The position numbers were made by a program, and so were the translations under genes. This document shows, one piece after another, positions 6,241-14,104 of a DNA stretch of 52,934 bases; position 1 is the first letter of the stretch, and each line of letters begins with the position of its first letter. Location of the stretch: assembly GCA_026395895.1 (NCBI GenBank), contig JAPLXV010000022.1:1-52934 (forward strand). The letters are read 5' to 3'. The stretch is from Candidatus Nomurabacteria bacterium. Lineage in GTDB: Bacteria; Patescibacteriota; Minisyncoccia; Phycocordibacterales; UBA9973. The notes beneath the pieces are model-generated. The model saw nothing but the letters and a program-made list of their open reading frames with translations, was not told the DNA's origin and searched no databases.

Positions 6241-7722
6241 ATGGGAAAGAAATATTACCCGACAATTGGGCTTGAAATACACGCTGAGTTGAAGACAAAC
6301 ACGAAAATGTTTTGTAGTTGCAAGAATGACCCTGATGAAAAAAAACCGAATGTAAATATTTGTCCTGTTTGCATGGCGCATCCGGGAGCTTTGCCAGTCA
6401 TTAATAAAAAAGCTATCGAAAATGTTATCAAAGTTGGTTTGGCGATAGAAGGGAAAATTGCTGATTTTACAGAATTTGATAGAAAAAATTATTTTTATCC
6501 AGATATACCGAAAGGTTATCAGATTTCTCAATATAAATATCCGATAGTTTCCGGGGGGCATTTGGCAGATTTTGACGTCACTCGAGTGCATTTAGAAGAA
6601 GATACGGCTAATAATAAACATTTCCCCGAAGCCCAGCTTAGGGGAGTTGGAGTTTCCCCTAAGCTGGGCTTCGGGGAAGAAGGATACTCTTTAATCGATT
6701 TCAATCGCGCTGGGGTTCCTTTGATGGAACTCGTGACAGAGCCGGTGACTTTCGAAGATGCTGAAAAAGCTGCCAAGAGCGCTTCTTCGTTTGCAAAAGA
6801 ACTCCAGTTAATACTTTGGTATCTTGGAGTGTCCGAAGCGAATATGGAAAAAGGAGAAATGAGAGTGGAGGCAAATATTTCGGTTTCTGAAAATAAGAAA
6901 AAATTAGGTACGAAAGTGGAAGTAAAAAATTTGAACTCTTTTAAGAGTGTAGAAAAAGCCATCAAATTTGAATTAGATAGAATGATAAAACTTTCTGAGG
7001 ATGGTAAAGATCAAGAAATAGTACAAGAAACTCGAGGTTGGGATGAAGGAGGACAAAAGACATTTTCACAGAGAAAAAAAGAATCTAGTCATGACTACAG
7101 ATATTTTCCAGAACCAGATTTACCAAAAATGAAACTTCACGAAGCTTTTGATTTGGAAAAAATGAAAAAAGAATTACCAGAATTGCCTCAGGCAAAAAGA
7201 TTGAGATATAAAAAAGATTTTGGGATTAAAGATGAAGACATAGAAAGTTATATTAATGATTTTGAGCTAGGAAAATGGTTTGAAGAAATTGCGATATTTT
7301 TAAAAAATCCTGAGGAAGTTAAAATAGCTTCAAACTATATTACTTCTGATTATTTGGGAATCAAAAAAACGCAGACGGAAGCAAGGCTTCCGTCTGCGGG
7401 AAACTTTGCAGAACTTATAAATTTGGTTGCAGATAATAAAATTTCTTCGCGTGTGGCGAAAGACATTTTAGCTATGATTGTTTTGAAAGATGAATCTCCG
7501 CTTAAAATCGCGACAGAAAAAAGTTTATTGCAGAAAAACGACGAGAAAGAAGTAAAAACTATCGTAGAGAAAATAGTTAAAGAAAATCCAGAAGTTGTGG
7601 CTACTTATAAGGCTGGTAAAGAAAACGCCATAATGTCCTTGGTTGGGAAAGTGATAAAAGAAAGTAAAGGTAGTGCCAATCCACAAATTGTTATCAAAAT
7701 GTTGAAGGATTTGCTAAAATAG
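6241..7722 (+). CDS. gatB: Asp/Glu-tRNA(Asn/Gln) amidotransferase subunit B
   Basis: GatB is the kinase/transamidation subunit that converts Glu-tRNA(Gln) or Asp-tRNA(Asn). It opens with Y-Y-P-T-I-G-L-E-I-H-A-E-L, has the zinc cysteines (C-S-C, C-P-V-C), P-D-I-P-K-G-Y-Q-I-S-Q, D-F-N-R-A-G-V-P-L-M-E and the C-terminal YqeY-like helical domain. The 493 residues include two low-conservation inserts encoded by palindromes. One (bases 6622-6678) sits just before E-G-Y-S-L-I-D-F-N-R; the other (7370-7398) is in the linker before the tail domain. GatA and GatC are not in the window. The start is supported by a -10 box 6 nt upstream. Aldolase follows 4 nt after the stop. Confidence 0.96.
   Translation: MGKKYYPTIGLEIHAELKTNTKMFCSCKNDPDEKKPNVNICPVCMAHPGALPVINKKAIENVIKVGLAIEGKIADFTEFDRKNYFYPDIPKGYQISQYKYPIVSGGHLADFDVTRVHLEEDTANNKHFPEAQLRGVGVSPKLGFGEEGYSLIDFNRAGVPLMELVTEPVTFEDAEKAAKSASSFAKELQLILWYLGVSEANMEKGEMRVEANISVSENKKKLGTKVEVKNLNSFKSVEKAIKFELDRMIKLSEDGKDQEIVQETRGWDEGGQKTFSQRKKESSHDYRYFPEPDLPKMKLHEAFDLEKMKKELPELPQAKRLRYKKDFGIKDEDIESYINDFELGKWFEEIAIFLKNPEEVKIASNYITSDYLGIKKTQTEARLPSAGNFAELINLVADNKISSRVAKDILAMIVLKDESPLKIATEKSLLQKNDEKEVKTIVEKIVKENPEVVATYKAGKENAIMSLVGKVIKESKGSANPQIVIKMLKDLLK
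6622..6678. repeat. In-frame palindromic element in gatB, copy 1
   Basis: The perfect 24-bp arms are 6622-6645 and 6655-6678, with a 9-nt loop. The arm core CCCCGAAGCCCAGCTTAGGG recurs in rsmI at 26,345. The 57 nt equal 19 codons. They encode the stretch P-E-A-Q-L-R-G-V-G-V-S-P-K-L-G-F-G-E, which breaks an otherwise conserved GatB region. Confidence 0.9.
7370..7398. repeat. In-frame palindrome in gatB, copy 2
   Basis: The 13-bp arms (7370-7382 and 7386-7398) are perfect with a 3-nt loop. The encoded residues Q-T-E-A-R-L-P-S-A lie in a variable linker of GatB. Confidence 0.7.
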
Positions 7723-7726
7723 AAGG

Positions 7727-8587
7727 ATGAAAACATTACGTGAATACATAAAAGAAGCGGAAGAAAAAGGAGTGGCTATCGGCCATTTTAATATTTCTAA
7801 TCTAGAAGGGTTACATGGGATTTATAATGCCGCGAAAAAATTGAGTTTACCTATTGTAATCGGTCTTTCAGAAGGGGAAGAAAATTTTGTTGGCAGAGAA
7901 GAAGCAGTAGCTCTTATTCAGGCTATTCGTCAGAGAGATAATTATCCAATATTTTTAAATGCTGATCATCATTATAATTTTGAATCGGTAAAATTAGCGC
8001 TGGATGCGGGTTATGACTCTGCTATTATTGATGCTGTAAAATTACCTCTTGAAGAAAATATCATACTTACTAAAAAATGTGTGGATTATGCGAAAAGTTT
8101 AAACAGAGAAGTGCTTATAGAAGCTGAACTTGGTTTTATTGGAACTTCTTCAAAATTGTTAGACGAAATTCCAGAAGGAATTTCGGAAGCAACAATGACT
8201 AAACCTGAAGACGCGAAATATTTTGTAGAAAAAACTAGTATTGATTTACTTGCACCATCTGTGGGGAATGTGCATGGAATGGTCAAAGGAGGAAATCCGA
8301 GATTAGATATCGAAAGAATAAAAAAGATTCGTGAAGCTTGTGGTGTGCCTTTAGTCTTACATGGTGGTTCCGGAATTTCTGATGAAGATTTTACTGATGC
8401 TATAAAAGCGGGGATTTCTATGATTCACATAAATACTGAAATACGTGTAGCTTATAGAGAAGCTCTAGAAAAATATTTGAAAGAAAATCCAAAAGAAGTT
8501 GCGCCTTATAAAACATTACAACCAGCCGTGGAAACCATAGAAAAAGTAGTCGAAGCTCGATTGAAACTTTTTAATCATATAAAATAA
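7727..8587 (+). CDS. fba: Class II fructose-bisphosphate aldolase
   Basis: This zinc aldolase splits or forms fructose-1,6-bisphosphate, or a related ketose bisphosphate, in the cytoplasm. The catalytic Asp80 and zinc ligands His81, His183 (G-N-V-H-G) and His212 (L-H-G-G-S-G) are in place, as are E-A-E-L-G at 132-136 and the N-T-E-I-R phosphate region near 236. The length of 286 residues is typical of the class IIB (gatY/kbaY/fba) group, so a tagatose-bisphosphate specificity cannot be excluded. It begins 4 nt after gatB with the sequence GAAGGATG, probably cotranscribed and with a usable AAGGA signal. Confidence 0.93.
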   Translation: MKTLREYIKEAEEKGVAIGHFNISNLEGLHGIYNAAKKLSLPIVIGLSEGEENFVGREEAVALIQAIRQRDNYPIFLNADHHYNFESVKLALDAGYDSAIIDAVKLPLEENIILTKKCVDYAKSLNREVLIEAELGFIGTSSKLLDEIPEGISEATMTKPEDAKYFVEKTSIDLLAPSVGNVHGMVKGGNPRLDIERIKKIREACGVPLVLHGGSGISDEDFTDAIKAGISMIHINTEIRVAYREALEKYLKENPKEVAPYKTLQPAVETIEKVVEARLKLFNHIK

Positions 8588-8666
8588 AAATGTATTCACA
8601 GCTTTTCGAAACAATTAGAAACTTTTTGCACTGGATTCAAATTTTTTTTGACTAATATAAATTTAT

Positions 8667-9197
8667 ATGGAATATTTAGATATATGTGATAGTGAAGGAA
8701 ATTTGTTAGGAATAAAGAAAACTAAAAAAGAAGCTCATGACAAAGGACTTTGGCATAGAGCAGTTCATGTTTGGATTATTAATTCAAAGAAAGAAGTATT
8801 GATTCAAAAACGTTCTCATTTAGTGGAAAATCATCCAAATCTATGGGATATTTCAGCAGCTGGACATGTTTCTGCTGGAGAAGATTATATAACTTCAGTT
8901 TTAAGAGAAACAGAAGAAGAAATTGGTTTAAAACTTAAACCAGAAGATTTTATCCGAATTGGAATAGTAAAAAATATATCTGCGAGGAGGGGGTATATCA
9001 ACAATGAAGTAGACCCAGTTTACATTGTAAAAATGGATTTAGAAGTAAATAAGATAAAAAAACAAGAAGAAGAAGTTTCTGAAATAAAATTTATATCATA
9101 CAAAAAACTTGAACAAATTATTAAAAGCAATGACCCGACTTTTGTGCAACATCCAGAGGAATATAAATTACTCTTTGATTATATTAGTAAAAATTAA
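8667..9197 (+). CDS. Nudix hydrolase, isopentenyl-diphosphate-isomerase-like subgroup
   Basis: The protein is 176 residues with one Nudix domain. The Nudix box is visible as G-H-V-S-A-G-E, seven residues, R-E-T-E-E-E-I-G-L. The N-terminal part (D-I-C-D-x-E-G-N-L-L-G, then W-H-R-A-V-H-V-W-I-I-N) resembles the IDI/YfcD group. True IDI needs further Cys/Glu residues that are not obvious here, so a nucleoside-diphosphate-type pyrophosphatase is equally likely. A TAATAT box lies 8 nt before the ATG, suggesting a leaderless or very short-leader message. The 3' end overlaps the convergent CYTH gene by 4 nt. Confidence 0.85.
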   Translation: MEYLDICDSEGNLLGIKKTKKEAHDKGLWHRAVHVWIINSKKEVLIQKRSHLVENHPNLWDISAAGHVSAGEDYITSVLRETEEEIGLKLKPEDFIRIGIVKNISARRGYINNEVDPVYIVKMDLEVNKIKKQEEEVSEIKFISYKKLEQIIKSNDPTFVQHPEEYKLLFDYISKN

Positions 9198-9760
9198 AGT
9201 TTTAGTTTATTTTCTAAATACGATTCAGGGTAGCCTTTTTTGATTCGTTTATTTTCTATATCTATAATCCCAAGATTTTCTAAAAATTTTATGCATTCTT
9301 CTTTTGCTTCTTTTTCATCCTTAAAATCTCCTTTGGCTTCTGCTTCTATAAAATAGCCTAACCCTGTGACGTTATCTAACGCGACTTCAATATCACTACA
9401 CATCCAGTATTCTCTGTATTTTTCTATAGTCACAGATTTTTTAAAATCTAAGAACCCCAAGATTTTTTCTAATTCACTTTTGTCTGAAACTTCTGTCTCA
9501 TATTCTTCTGCATAATCATAATCTCCATCTTCTCTCTGATTTACAGATCTAGTGTATTCCCAAACAACCTTATCTGGATCGGTTCTTATGCGGAGCCATT
9601 CTACTGGGTGAGGTTTTCTTGCAAAAAAATCTCTGTGACTGGGAACATAATAATCATCAATTTGTTTTATGGATTTTATCAATTTTCCTATTTTTGAGAC
9701 TTTTTCTTTAATTTCTTCAAAATTGTCTATTTTTACTTTTATTTCAACTTCTATATTCAT
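9194..9760 (-). CDS. CYTH-domain protein (class IV adenylate cyclase / thiamine-triphosphatase type)
   Basis: The 188-residue protein starts M-N-I-E-V-E-I-K-V-K, the E-x-E-x-K signature that binds metal and triphosphate in the CYTH tunnel fold. Later strands carry alternating charged residues: W-L-R-I-R, V-x-W-E-Y-T, then I-E-K-x-R-E-Y-W and E-V-A-L-D-N-V. CYTH members cleave triphosphates or make cAMP; the substrate cannot be read from the sequence. A longer frame exists upstream (to 9817), but the ATG at 9760 begins exactly at the signature and has a TGCTATAAT box 6 nt before it. Confidence 0.88.
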   Translation of the reverse strand: MNIEVEIKVKIDNFEEIKEKVSKIGKLIKSIKQIDDYYVPSHRDFFARKPHPVEWLRIRTDPDKVVWEYTRSVNQREDGDYDYAEEYETEVSDKSELEKILGFLDFKKSVTIEKYREYWMCSDIEVALDNVTGLGYFIEAEAKGDFKDEKEAKEECIKFLENLGIIDIENKRIKKGYPESYLENKLKL

Positions 9761-9766
9761 GTTTTT

Positions 9767-9789
9767 ATTATAGCAGAAAATGTTATAAT
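9767..9789. promoter_or_regulatory. Divergent -10 boxes for the CYTH and FAD-oxidase genes
   Basis: Only 39 bp separate the two start codons. The minus-strand box is TGCTATAAT (TATAAT at 9767-9772), 6 nt before the CYTH start. The plus-strand box is TATAAT at 9784-9789, 10 nt before the oxidase start. The two promoters must overlap physically, so they probably compete for RNA polymerase. Confidence 0.6.
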
Positions 9790-9799
9790 AATAAAATAG

Positions 9800-11614
9800 A
9801 TGAAAGAAGAAATACAAAGATTTTTTAAAGGGGAAGTGGAAGATAGTGATGAAACACTTTCAAAATATTCTCGGGATGCGAGTATTTTTGAGGTAAGACC
9901 AAAATTAGTGCTTTTCCCGAAAGATTCAAAAGATGTTCAAAATTTAGTGAAATGGGTTTCTGAAAATAAAAATAAATATGCAGACCCGGAGAAAAATAAG
10001 GATTGGAAAAATCTTTCTATTACCGCTCGTTGTGCGGGGACAGATATGTCTGGTGGGGCAATAGGGGAGTCTTTAGTTTTAGATTTTACTCGGCATATGA
10101 ATAAGTTAGTGGCATTTCCCCCCTCTACTTTACAAGGAGAGGGTCGGGGTGAGGTGGATAAAATTACCGTCCAGCCCGGTATGTTCTATCGAGATTTTGA
10201 AAAAATAACTTTAGAAAAAGGATTGATTTTGCCTTGCTATACCGCTTCCAAAAGTATCAATGCTATGGGAGGAATGTTTGGCAATAATTCTGCTGGAGAA
10301 CGAACTCTTAAATATGGAAAAACAGAAGATTATATTTTAGAAGCAAAAGTTGTTTTTTCTGATGGTAATGAGTATGTCATTAAACCGCTTTTTCAAGATG
10401 AATTAACGAAAAAAATCGCACAATCGAATTTTGAAGGGGAAATTTATAAAAATGTTTATAATCTGATAAATAAAAATAAAGAAGAAATAAGTCAGGCAAA
10501 ACCACAAGTCAGTAAAAATTCTGCCGGCTATTACATCTGGAATGTCCTAGAAAACAAAAACCAGAATCTAAAAAATTTTTCAGGTCCTCGGATCTCCGGG
10601 GCCCCGAACCCCGGCCAGACCATTCAAAATCTTTCAAATTTTAGTTTTTTTGATTTAAACAAGCTTCTGGTGGGTTCGCAGGGGACTTTAGGTATAGCCA
10701 CAGAAATTACCTTTAAACTCGTTCCCAACCCTAAATATTCTAAACTAGTAGTTGTTTTTATGAATAATTTGGAACCCTTAGGACGTCTGGTGGATGAGAT
10801 TTTAGTATTTAATCCAGAAACATTAGAAGCTTATGATGACAAGACGATGAAGTTAGCGGTTAAGTTCTTTCCAGATTTTCTAAAAAACAAAGGTTTTATC
10901 GGTATGATTAAATTTATGTGGAGTTTTTTACCAGAATTAAAAATGATGCTCACCGGAGGTTTTCCTAAATTAATTCTTCTAGCTGAATTTGCGGGAGATG
11001 ATGAAATTTTGGTGGATAAACAATGTGTTCTTCTAAAAGAGAGAATAAAAGGTTTTAAATTGAAAGTTCATATTACTAAATCAGAAATTGAAGCAAATAA
11101 ATATTGGGATATTAGAAGAGAGAGTTTTGCTCTTTTACGAAAACATGTTGCCGGTCTTCATACCGCTCCATTCATAGACGACATCATAGTTCGTCCAGAA
11201 TTTTTGCCAAAATTTATTCCAGAACTTAATCAAATTCTTAAACAATATAATTTAACTTACACCATAGCAGGGCATGCTGGAGACGGTAATTTTCATATTA
11301 TTCCTTTGATGGATTTTTCGCGTCCTGATACGGTAAAAATTATCATTGAACTTTCGGAAAAAGTTTACGACCTTGTTTTAAAATATCATGGCTCAATTAC
11401 TGCTGAACATAACGATGGTATTATTCGCACTCCTTTTTTGAAGAAAATGTATGGGGAGAATATTGTTGCTCTTTTTAAAGAAATAAAAAATATTTTTGAC
11501 CCTAAAGATGTTTTTAATCCAGGTAAAAAAGTTACTTTGGAAGATGGAAGTGGCACAAAAGAATATATGACTAAACATATTGTCTTGGAACATAATATCA
11601 TTCACAGAGTTTAG
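9800..11614 (+). CDS. FAD-linked oxidase (GlcD / D-lactate dehydrogenase type)
   Basis: This 604-residue flavoprotein has the PCMH-type FAD domain: pyrophosphate-binding C-A-G-T-D-M-S-G-G-A-I-G near 76-87, then G-G-M-F-G-N-N-S-A-G-E and G-S-Q-G-T-L-G. The C-terminal FAD-oxidase cap has A-G-H-A-G-D-G-N-F-H-I near the end and closes with F-N-P-G-K-K. Family members oxidise glycolate, D-lactate or 2-hydroxyglutarate. No Fe-S C-terminal domain or partner subunit is present. Two GC-rich palindromic stretches interrupt the coding sequence at 10,120-10,143 and 10,583-10,618. The last codons overlap the promoter region of the L25 gene. Confidence 0.88.
   Translation: MKEEIQRFFKGEVEDSDETLSKYSRDASIFEVRPKLVLFPKDSKDVQNLVKWVSENKNKYADPEKNKDWKNLSITARCAGTDMSGGAIGESLVLDFTRHMNKLVAFPPSTLQGEGRGEVDKITVQPGMFYRDFEKITLEKGLILPCYTASKSINAMGGMFGNNSAGERTLKYGKTEDYILEAKVVFSDGNEYVIKPLFQDELTKKIAQSNFEGEIYKNVYNLINKNKEEISQAKPQVSKNSAGYYIWNVLENKNQNLKNFSGPRISGAPNPGQTIQNLSNFSFFDLNKLLVGSQGTLGIATEITFKLVPNPKYSKLVVVFMNNLEPLGRLVDEILVFNPETLEAYDDKTMKLAVKFFPDFLKNKGFIGMIKFMWSFLPELKMMLTGGFPKLILLAEFAGDDEILVDKQCVLLKERIKGFKLKVHITKSEIEANKYWDIRRESFALLRKHVAGLHTAPFIDDIIVRPEFLPKFIPELNQILKQYNLTYTIAGHAGDGNFHIIPLMDFSRPDTVKIIIELSEKVYDLVLKYHGSITAEHNDGIIRTPFLKKMYGENIVALFKEIKNIFDPKDVFNPGKKVTLEDGSGTKEYMTKHIVLEHNIIHRV
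10120..10158. repeat. In-frame hairpin in the FAD-oxidase gene, related to the element at 45,784
   Basis: CCCTCTaCTT (10121-10130) pairs with AAGgAGAGGG (10134-10143) with one mismatch. The following GGGGTGAGG matches the right side of the nested palindrome near 45,820. It encodes P-P-S-T-L-Q-G-E-G-R-G-E-V. Confidence 0.6.
10583..10622. repeat. GC-rich in-frame palindrome in the FAD-oxidase gene
   Basis: GGTC...CCGGGG and CCCCGG...GACC can pair around a short centre within an AT-rich gene. It encodes G-P-R-I-S-G-A-P-N-P-G-Q. The arms are imperfect and the edges uncertain. Confidence 0.55.
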
Positions 11615-11638
11615 ATTTGCTTTTTGGCTTTTTTTATA

Positions 11639-11644
11639 TATAAT
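11639..11644 (+). promoter_or_regulatory. Leaderless promoter of the L25 gene
   Basis: TATAAT is followed by 7 nt and ATG 11652. The earlier in-frame ATGs (11643, 11646) overlap or abut the box and could not be in the transcript, which decides the start. Confidence 0.6.
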
Positions 11645-11651
11645 GATGACT

Positions 11652-12350
11652 ATGTTTGTAATTAAGGCTAAAAAGAGAAATGAAAGTGTTAACGTAGATA
11701 CTTTAAGAAAAACGGGAGAAATTCCGGCTGTTTTTTATGGAGCAGGAAAAACTTCTACTTCTATCTCTCTTTCAATTATTGATTTTAAAAAAATCTGGCG
11801 AGAAGCCGGAGAATCTTCCACTGTCAAAATATCAATGGGTGATAATAATATTGATGTGCTTATTCACGAAGTGCAAGTTCATCCAGTAACCGAAGAGCCA
11901 ATTCATGTAGACTTTTTGGTTATAGATATGAACAAGAAGATAAAAGTTAATGTACCGCTTGAATTTATTGGAGTCTCAAATGCAGTCAAAAATGGATTAG
12001 GAAACCTTGTGAAAGTGCTTCATGAAGTAGAAATTGAAGCTTTGCCAAAAGATCTTCCTCATAATCTTGAAGTTGATATTTCTAAACTTGAAACAGTAGA
12101 TGACCAAGTTTTTGTTTCTGATATAAAATTACCGACCGGAGTTGTTGTTATTGAAAATGAACATGATGTTGTGGCTTCTATCGTTCTTCAGGTAGAAGAA
12201 AAAGAAGAAGTTGTAGTACCTGTTGATTTGTCTGCAATTGAGGTTGAAAAGAAAGGCAAGAAAGAGGAAGCTCCGACGCTCGAAGAGGTCGGAGTCCCGA
12301 TCTCTGACGATAGTCAGAGCGTCGGGAAAGGTAAGGAGGAAAAAAAATAA
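11652..12350 (+). CDS. rplY: Ribosomal protein L25 (CTC / TL5 form)
   Basis: The protein binds 5S rRNA in the large subunit. The N-terminal L25 beta-barrel begins I-K-A-K-K-R-N and contains K-T-G-E-I-P-A-V-F-Y-G-A-G. The C-terminal TL5 domain contains V-H-P-V-T-E-E-P-I-H-V-D-F and N-L-E-V-D-I-S-K-L-E. The last ~35 residues are a charged tail, in which A-P-T-L-E-E-V-G-V-P-I-S-D-D-S-Q-S-V-G is encoded by a nested palindrome. The start at 11652 (232 aa) follows from the promoter position. A longer frame reaches back to 11580 inside the oxidase gene but would begin with an unrelated hydrophobic stretch. Confidence 0.93.
   Translation: MFVIKAKKRNESVNVDTLRKTGEIPAVFYGAGKTSTSISLSIIDFKKIWREAGESSTVKISMGDNNIDVLIHEVQVHPVTEEPIHVDFLVIDMNKKIKVNVPLEFIGVSNAVKNGLGNLVKVLHEVEIEALPKDLPHNLEVDISKLETVDDQVFVSDIKLPTGVVVIENEHDVVASIVLQVEEKEEVVVPVDLSAIEVEKKGKKEEAPTLEEVGVPISDDSQSVGKGKEEKK
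12273..12325. repeat. In-frame three-way-junction palindrome in the L25 tail
   Basis: The closing stem is CCGACGCTC (12273-12281) / GAGCGTCGG (12317-12325). Inside are hairpins 12285-12292 with 12297-12304, and TCTGAC-GATA-GTCAGA (12303-12318). The architecture equals that of the intergenic nested palindromes, but here it is translated. Confidence 0.75.
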
Positions 12351-12381
12351 CCCCAGTAGTAGAGCAAAGCTCACTACGGGG
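12350..12381. repeat. Hairpin beginning at the L25 stop codon
   Basis: CCCC-a-GTAGT-a-GAGC (12351-12365) pairs with GCTCACTACGGGG (12369-12381) around an AAA loop, with two bulged A bases. It starts at the TAA like the hairpin after obg (6191) and shares its CCCC(A)GTAGTAGA sequence. Confidence 0.75.
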
Positions 12382-12400
12382 CAGGGAATTTATTCAATTA

Positions 12401-12409
12401 TGATATAAT
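12401..12409 (+). promoter_or_regulatory. Extended -10, leaderless promoter
   Basis: TGATATAAT ends 7 nt before ATG 12417. The following bases AAAG also occur after the gatB -10 box. Confidence 0.6.
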
Positions 12410-12416
12410 AAAGACT

Positions 12417-13772
12417 ATGGTAAAGAAATTTTCCATAGTTTTTATTTTTATACTTTCAATATTGATTTTCCCGACGCATAAATCGTATGCTGTTTTTGAT
12501 TGTTTGACTTTAAATAACTCTTCTTCCCAAACTGATAAAGATTTTTGTAAAAATGAACTTGCTCAAATAGAAGCTCAACTTACTGATTTGTTAAATAAAC
12601 AAGCAGAACAACAAAAACAATCAGGCACCTTGAAAGGCGATGTATTAGCATTAACTGCTCAAATCAATGCTCTGAAAACAAAAATTAAAGCTAGAGCTTT
12701 AAAAATTGCGCAACTGAAGGTTGATATAAATGATAAAGTTAAACAAATTACAACCTTATCTGAGAAAATAAGTCGTGAACATGAATCTCTTGCTCAACTA
12801 TTACGCAACACGAATGATTTTGATAACCAAGATTTTATTTATTTAATATTTTCGGATGAAAGTCTCTCTGCTTTCTATAGCGACCTAGAATCCTATAATT
12901 CAATTAAACAAGCAATAAAAAATTCTGTTGATATAATTAATGGAGTAAAAGCGCAAACTGAAGTTACCAAAACTGGTTTAGAAAAACAACAAAACGCAGA
13001 AACTGATGCTAAAGCTGAATTAGAAAGCGCCCAAAAACAAGTTGCCAAATCTGAAGCGGATAAAAAACAACTGCTTGCCATTTCTAAAAACAAAGAAGCA
13101 GAGTATCAAAAACTAGCGGCCCAAAAGAAAGCTCAAGCTGATAAAATTCGTAGCGCCTTGTTCGCTTTGGCTGGTATTTCTCAGAAAATAGAATTCGGTA
13201 CTGCTCTTCAATATGCCAATGAAGCTAAAACTAAATTTGGTATTGATCCAGCGTTTCTGCTTGCTGTTCTTACACAGGAAAGTAATTTAGGAGCAAATGT
13301 TGGACAATGTTATTTAACAAATCCGGATACAGGGGCGGGAGTCGGAAAAAATACAGGAGTAGTATTTTCAAATGTAATGAAACCAACACGTGATGTGACT
13401 CCATTTTTAGAAATTACTACTGCTCTTAGTTTTAATGCATATCAAACTGCTGTCTCTTGTCCAATCGCTGGTGTGTCAGGCTGGGGTGGAGCGATGGGTC
13501 CAGCCCAATTTATTCCATCAACTTGGAAATTATTTGAAGATAGGTTGCAAAGTATTCTAGGATATTTTGCTAATCCTTGGTCTCCACGAGACGCTTTTAT
13601 GGCTTCAGCTATGTATCTAACTGACCTCGGAGCAGTAGGTAATAGTGCCAGTGCGCAAAATAAAGCAGCTTGCAGATATTATGGTTCTAGTGGATCAACC
13701 TGTTCTTATAGTCGCAGTGTTATGAAATATAAATCTACCATTCAAAGTAATATAAATTTGCTTTCAAGCTAA
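12417..13772 (+). CDS. Secreted coiled-coil protein with a lytic-transglycosylase-like domain
   Basis: This is probably a peptidoglycan-cleaving or cell-separation factor. Residues 1-25 form a signal peptide. About 40-130 and 165-250 are two long predicted coiled coils as in EnvC/PcsB-type proteins. The C-terminal domain (about 258-450) is transglycosylase-like: L-L-A-V-L-T-Q-E-S-N-L-G places the candidate catalytic glutamate at 288, and G-G-A-M-G-P-A-Q-F-I-P-S-T-W is the MltB/SLT-type substrate motif. Four or more cysteines outside the signal suggest disulfides. It has its own leaderless-type promoter, and L31 follows after 23 nt. Confidence 0.85.
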   Translation: MVKKFSIVFIFILSILIFPTHKSYAVFDCLTLNNSSSQTDKDFCKNELAQIEAQLTDLLNKQAEQQKQSGTLKGDVLALTAQINALKTKIKARALKIAQLKVDINDKVKQITTLSEKISREHESLAQLLRNTNDFDNQDFIYLIFSDESLSAFYSDLESYNSIKQAIKNSVDIINGVKAQTEVTKTGLEKQQNAETDAKAELESAQKQVAKSEADKKQLLAISKNKEAEYQKLAAQKKAQADKIRSALFALAGISQKIEFGTALQYANEAKTKFGIDPAFLLAVLTQESNLGANVGQCYLTNPDTGAGVGKNTGVVFSNVMKPTRDVTPFLEITTALSFNAYQTAVSCPIAGVSGWGGAMGPAQFIPSTWKLFEDRLQSILGYFANPWSPRDAFMASAMYLTDLGAVGNSASAQNKAACRYYGSSGSTCSYSRSVMKYKSTIQSNINLLSS

Positions 13773-13795
13773 AATTGTGATAATCTGATTCAGTT

Positions 13796-14014
13796 ATGAA
13801 AAAAGACATTCACCCAAAATATAATATAAAAACTAAAGCTACCTGCGCTTGTGGAGCTGTTTTTGAAGTCGGTTCCACTATGCCTGAAATTAAAATGGAA
13901 ATTTGTAGTCATTGCCATCCTTTTTATACTGGTAATGATAAAGTTATGGATACTGCTGGGCGCGTAGAACGTTTTAATAAGCGTCGAGCTCTATCAGCTA
14001 AAGTTAAGAAGTAA
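13796..14014 (+). CDS. rpmE: Ribosomal protein L31
   Basis: The 72 residues contain the L31 start (M-K-K-D-I-H-P-K-Y), the zinc cysteines C-A-C and C-S-H-C in the C+ form, H-P-F-Y-T-G and R-V-E-R-F-N-K-R. It belongs to the large ribosomal subunit and bridges 5S rRNA and the small subunit head. A GATAAT box lies 11 nt before the ATG. prfA follows after a nested palindrome, an rpmE-prfA order common in bacteria. Confidence 0.95.
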   Translation: MKKDIHPKYNIKTKATCACGAVFEVGSTMPEIKMEICSHCHPFYTGNDKVMDTAGRVERFNKRRALSAKVKK

Positions 14015-14100
14015 AATTCTCCTCTTGAGGAGTACCCTTTAGGGGGAGGTGGAAATAATATCCACCCCGACGCAAGCGTCACCCCTCAAGGAGGGGAATT
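14015..14100. repeat. Nested intergenic palindrome between rpmE and prfA
   Basis: The outer arms 14015-14030 and 14084-14100 pair almost perfectly. Inside are hairpin GGTGGA (14048-14053) / TCCACC (14061-14066) and the perfect GACGC-AA-GCGTC (14069-14080). It starts just after the L31 stop and ends 4 nt before the prfA ATG, so it fills the gap completely. Confidence 0.78.
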
Positions 14101-14104
14101 AAAC

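Noticed and set aside
6064-6591. 175-codon open frame on the minus strand across the obg-gatB junction
   Set aside because: It crosses two well-supported genes on the other strand and resembles no protein family.
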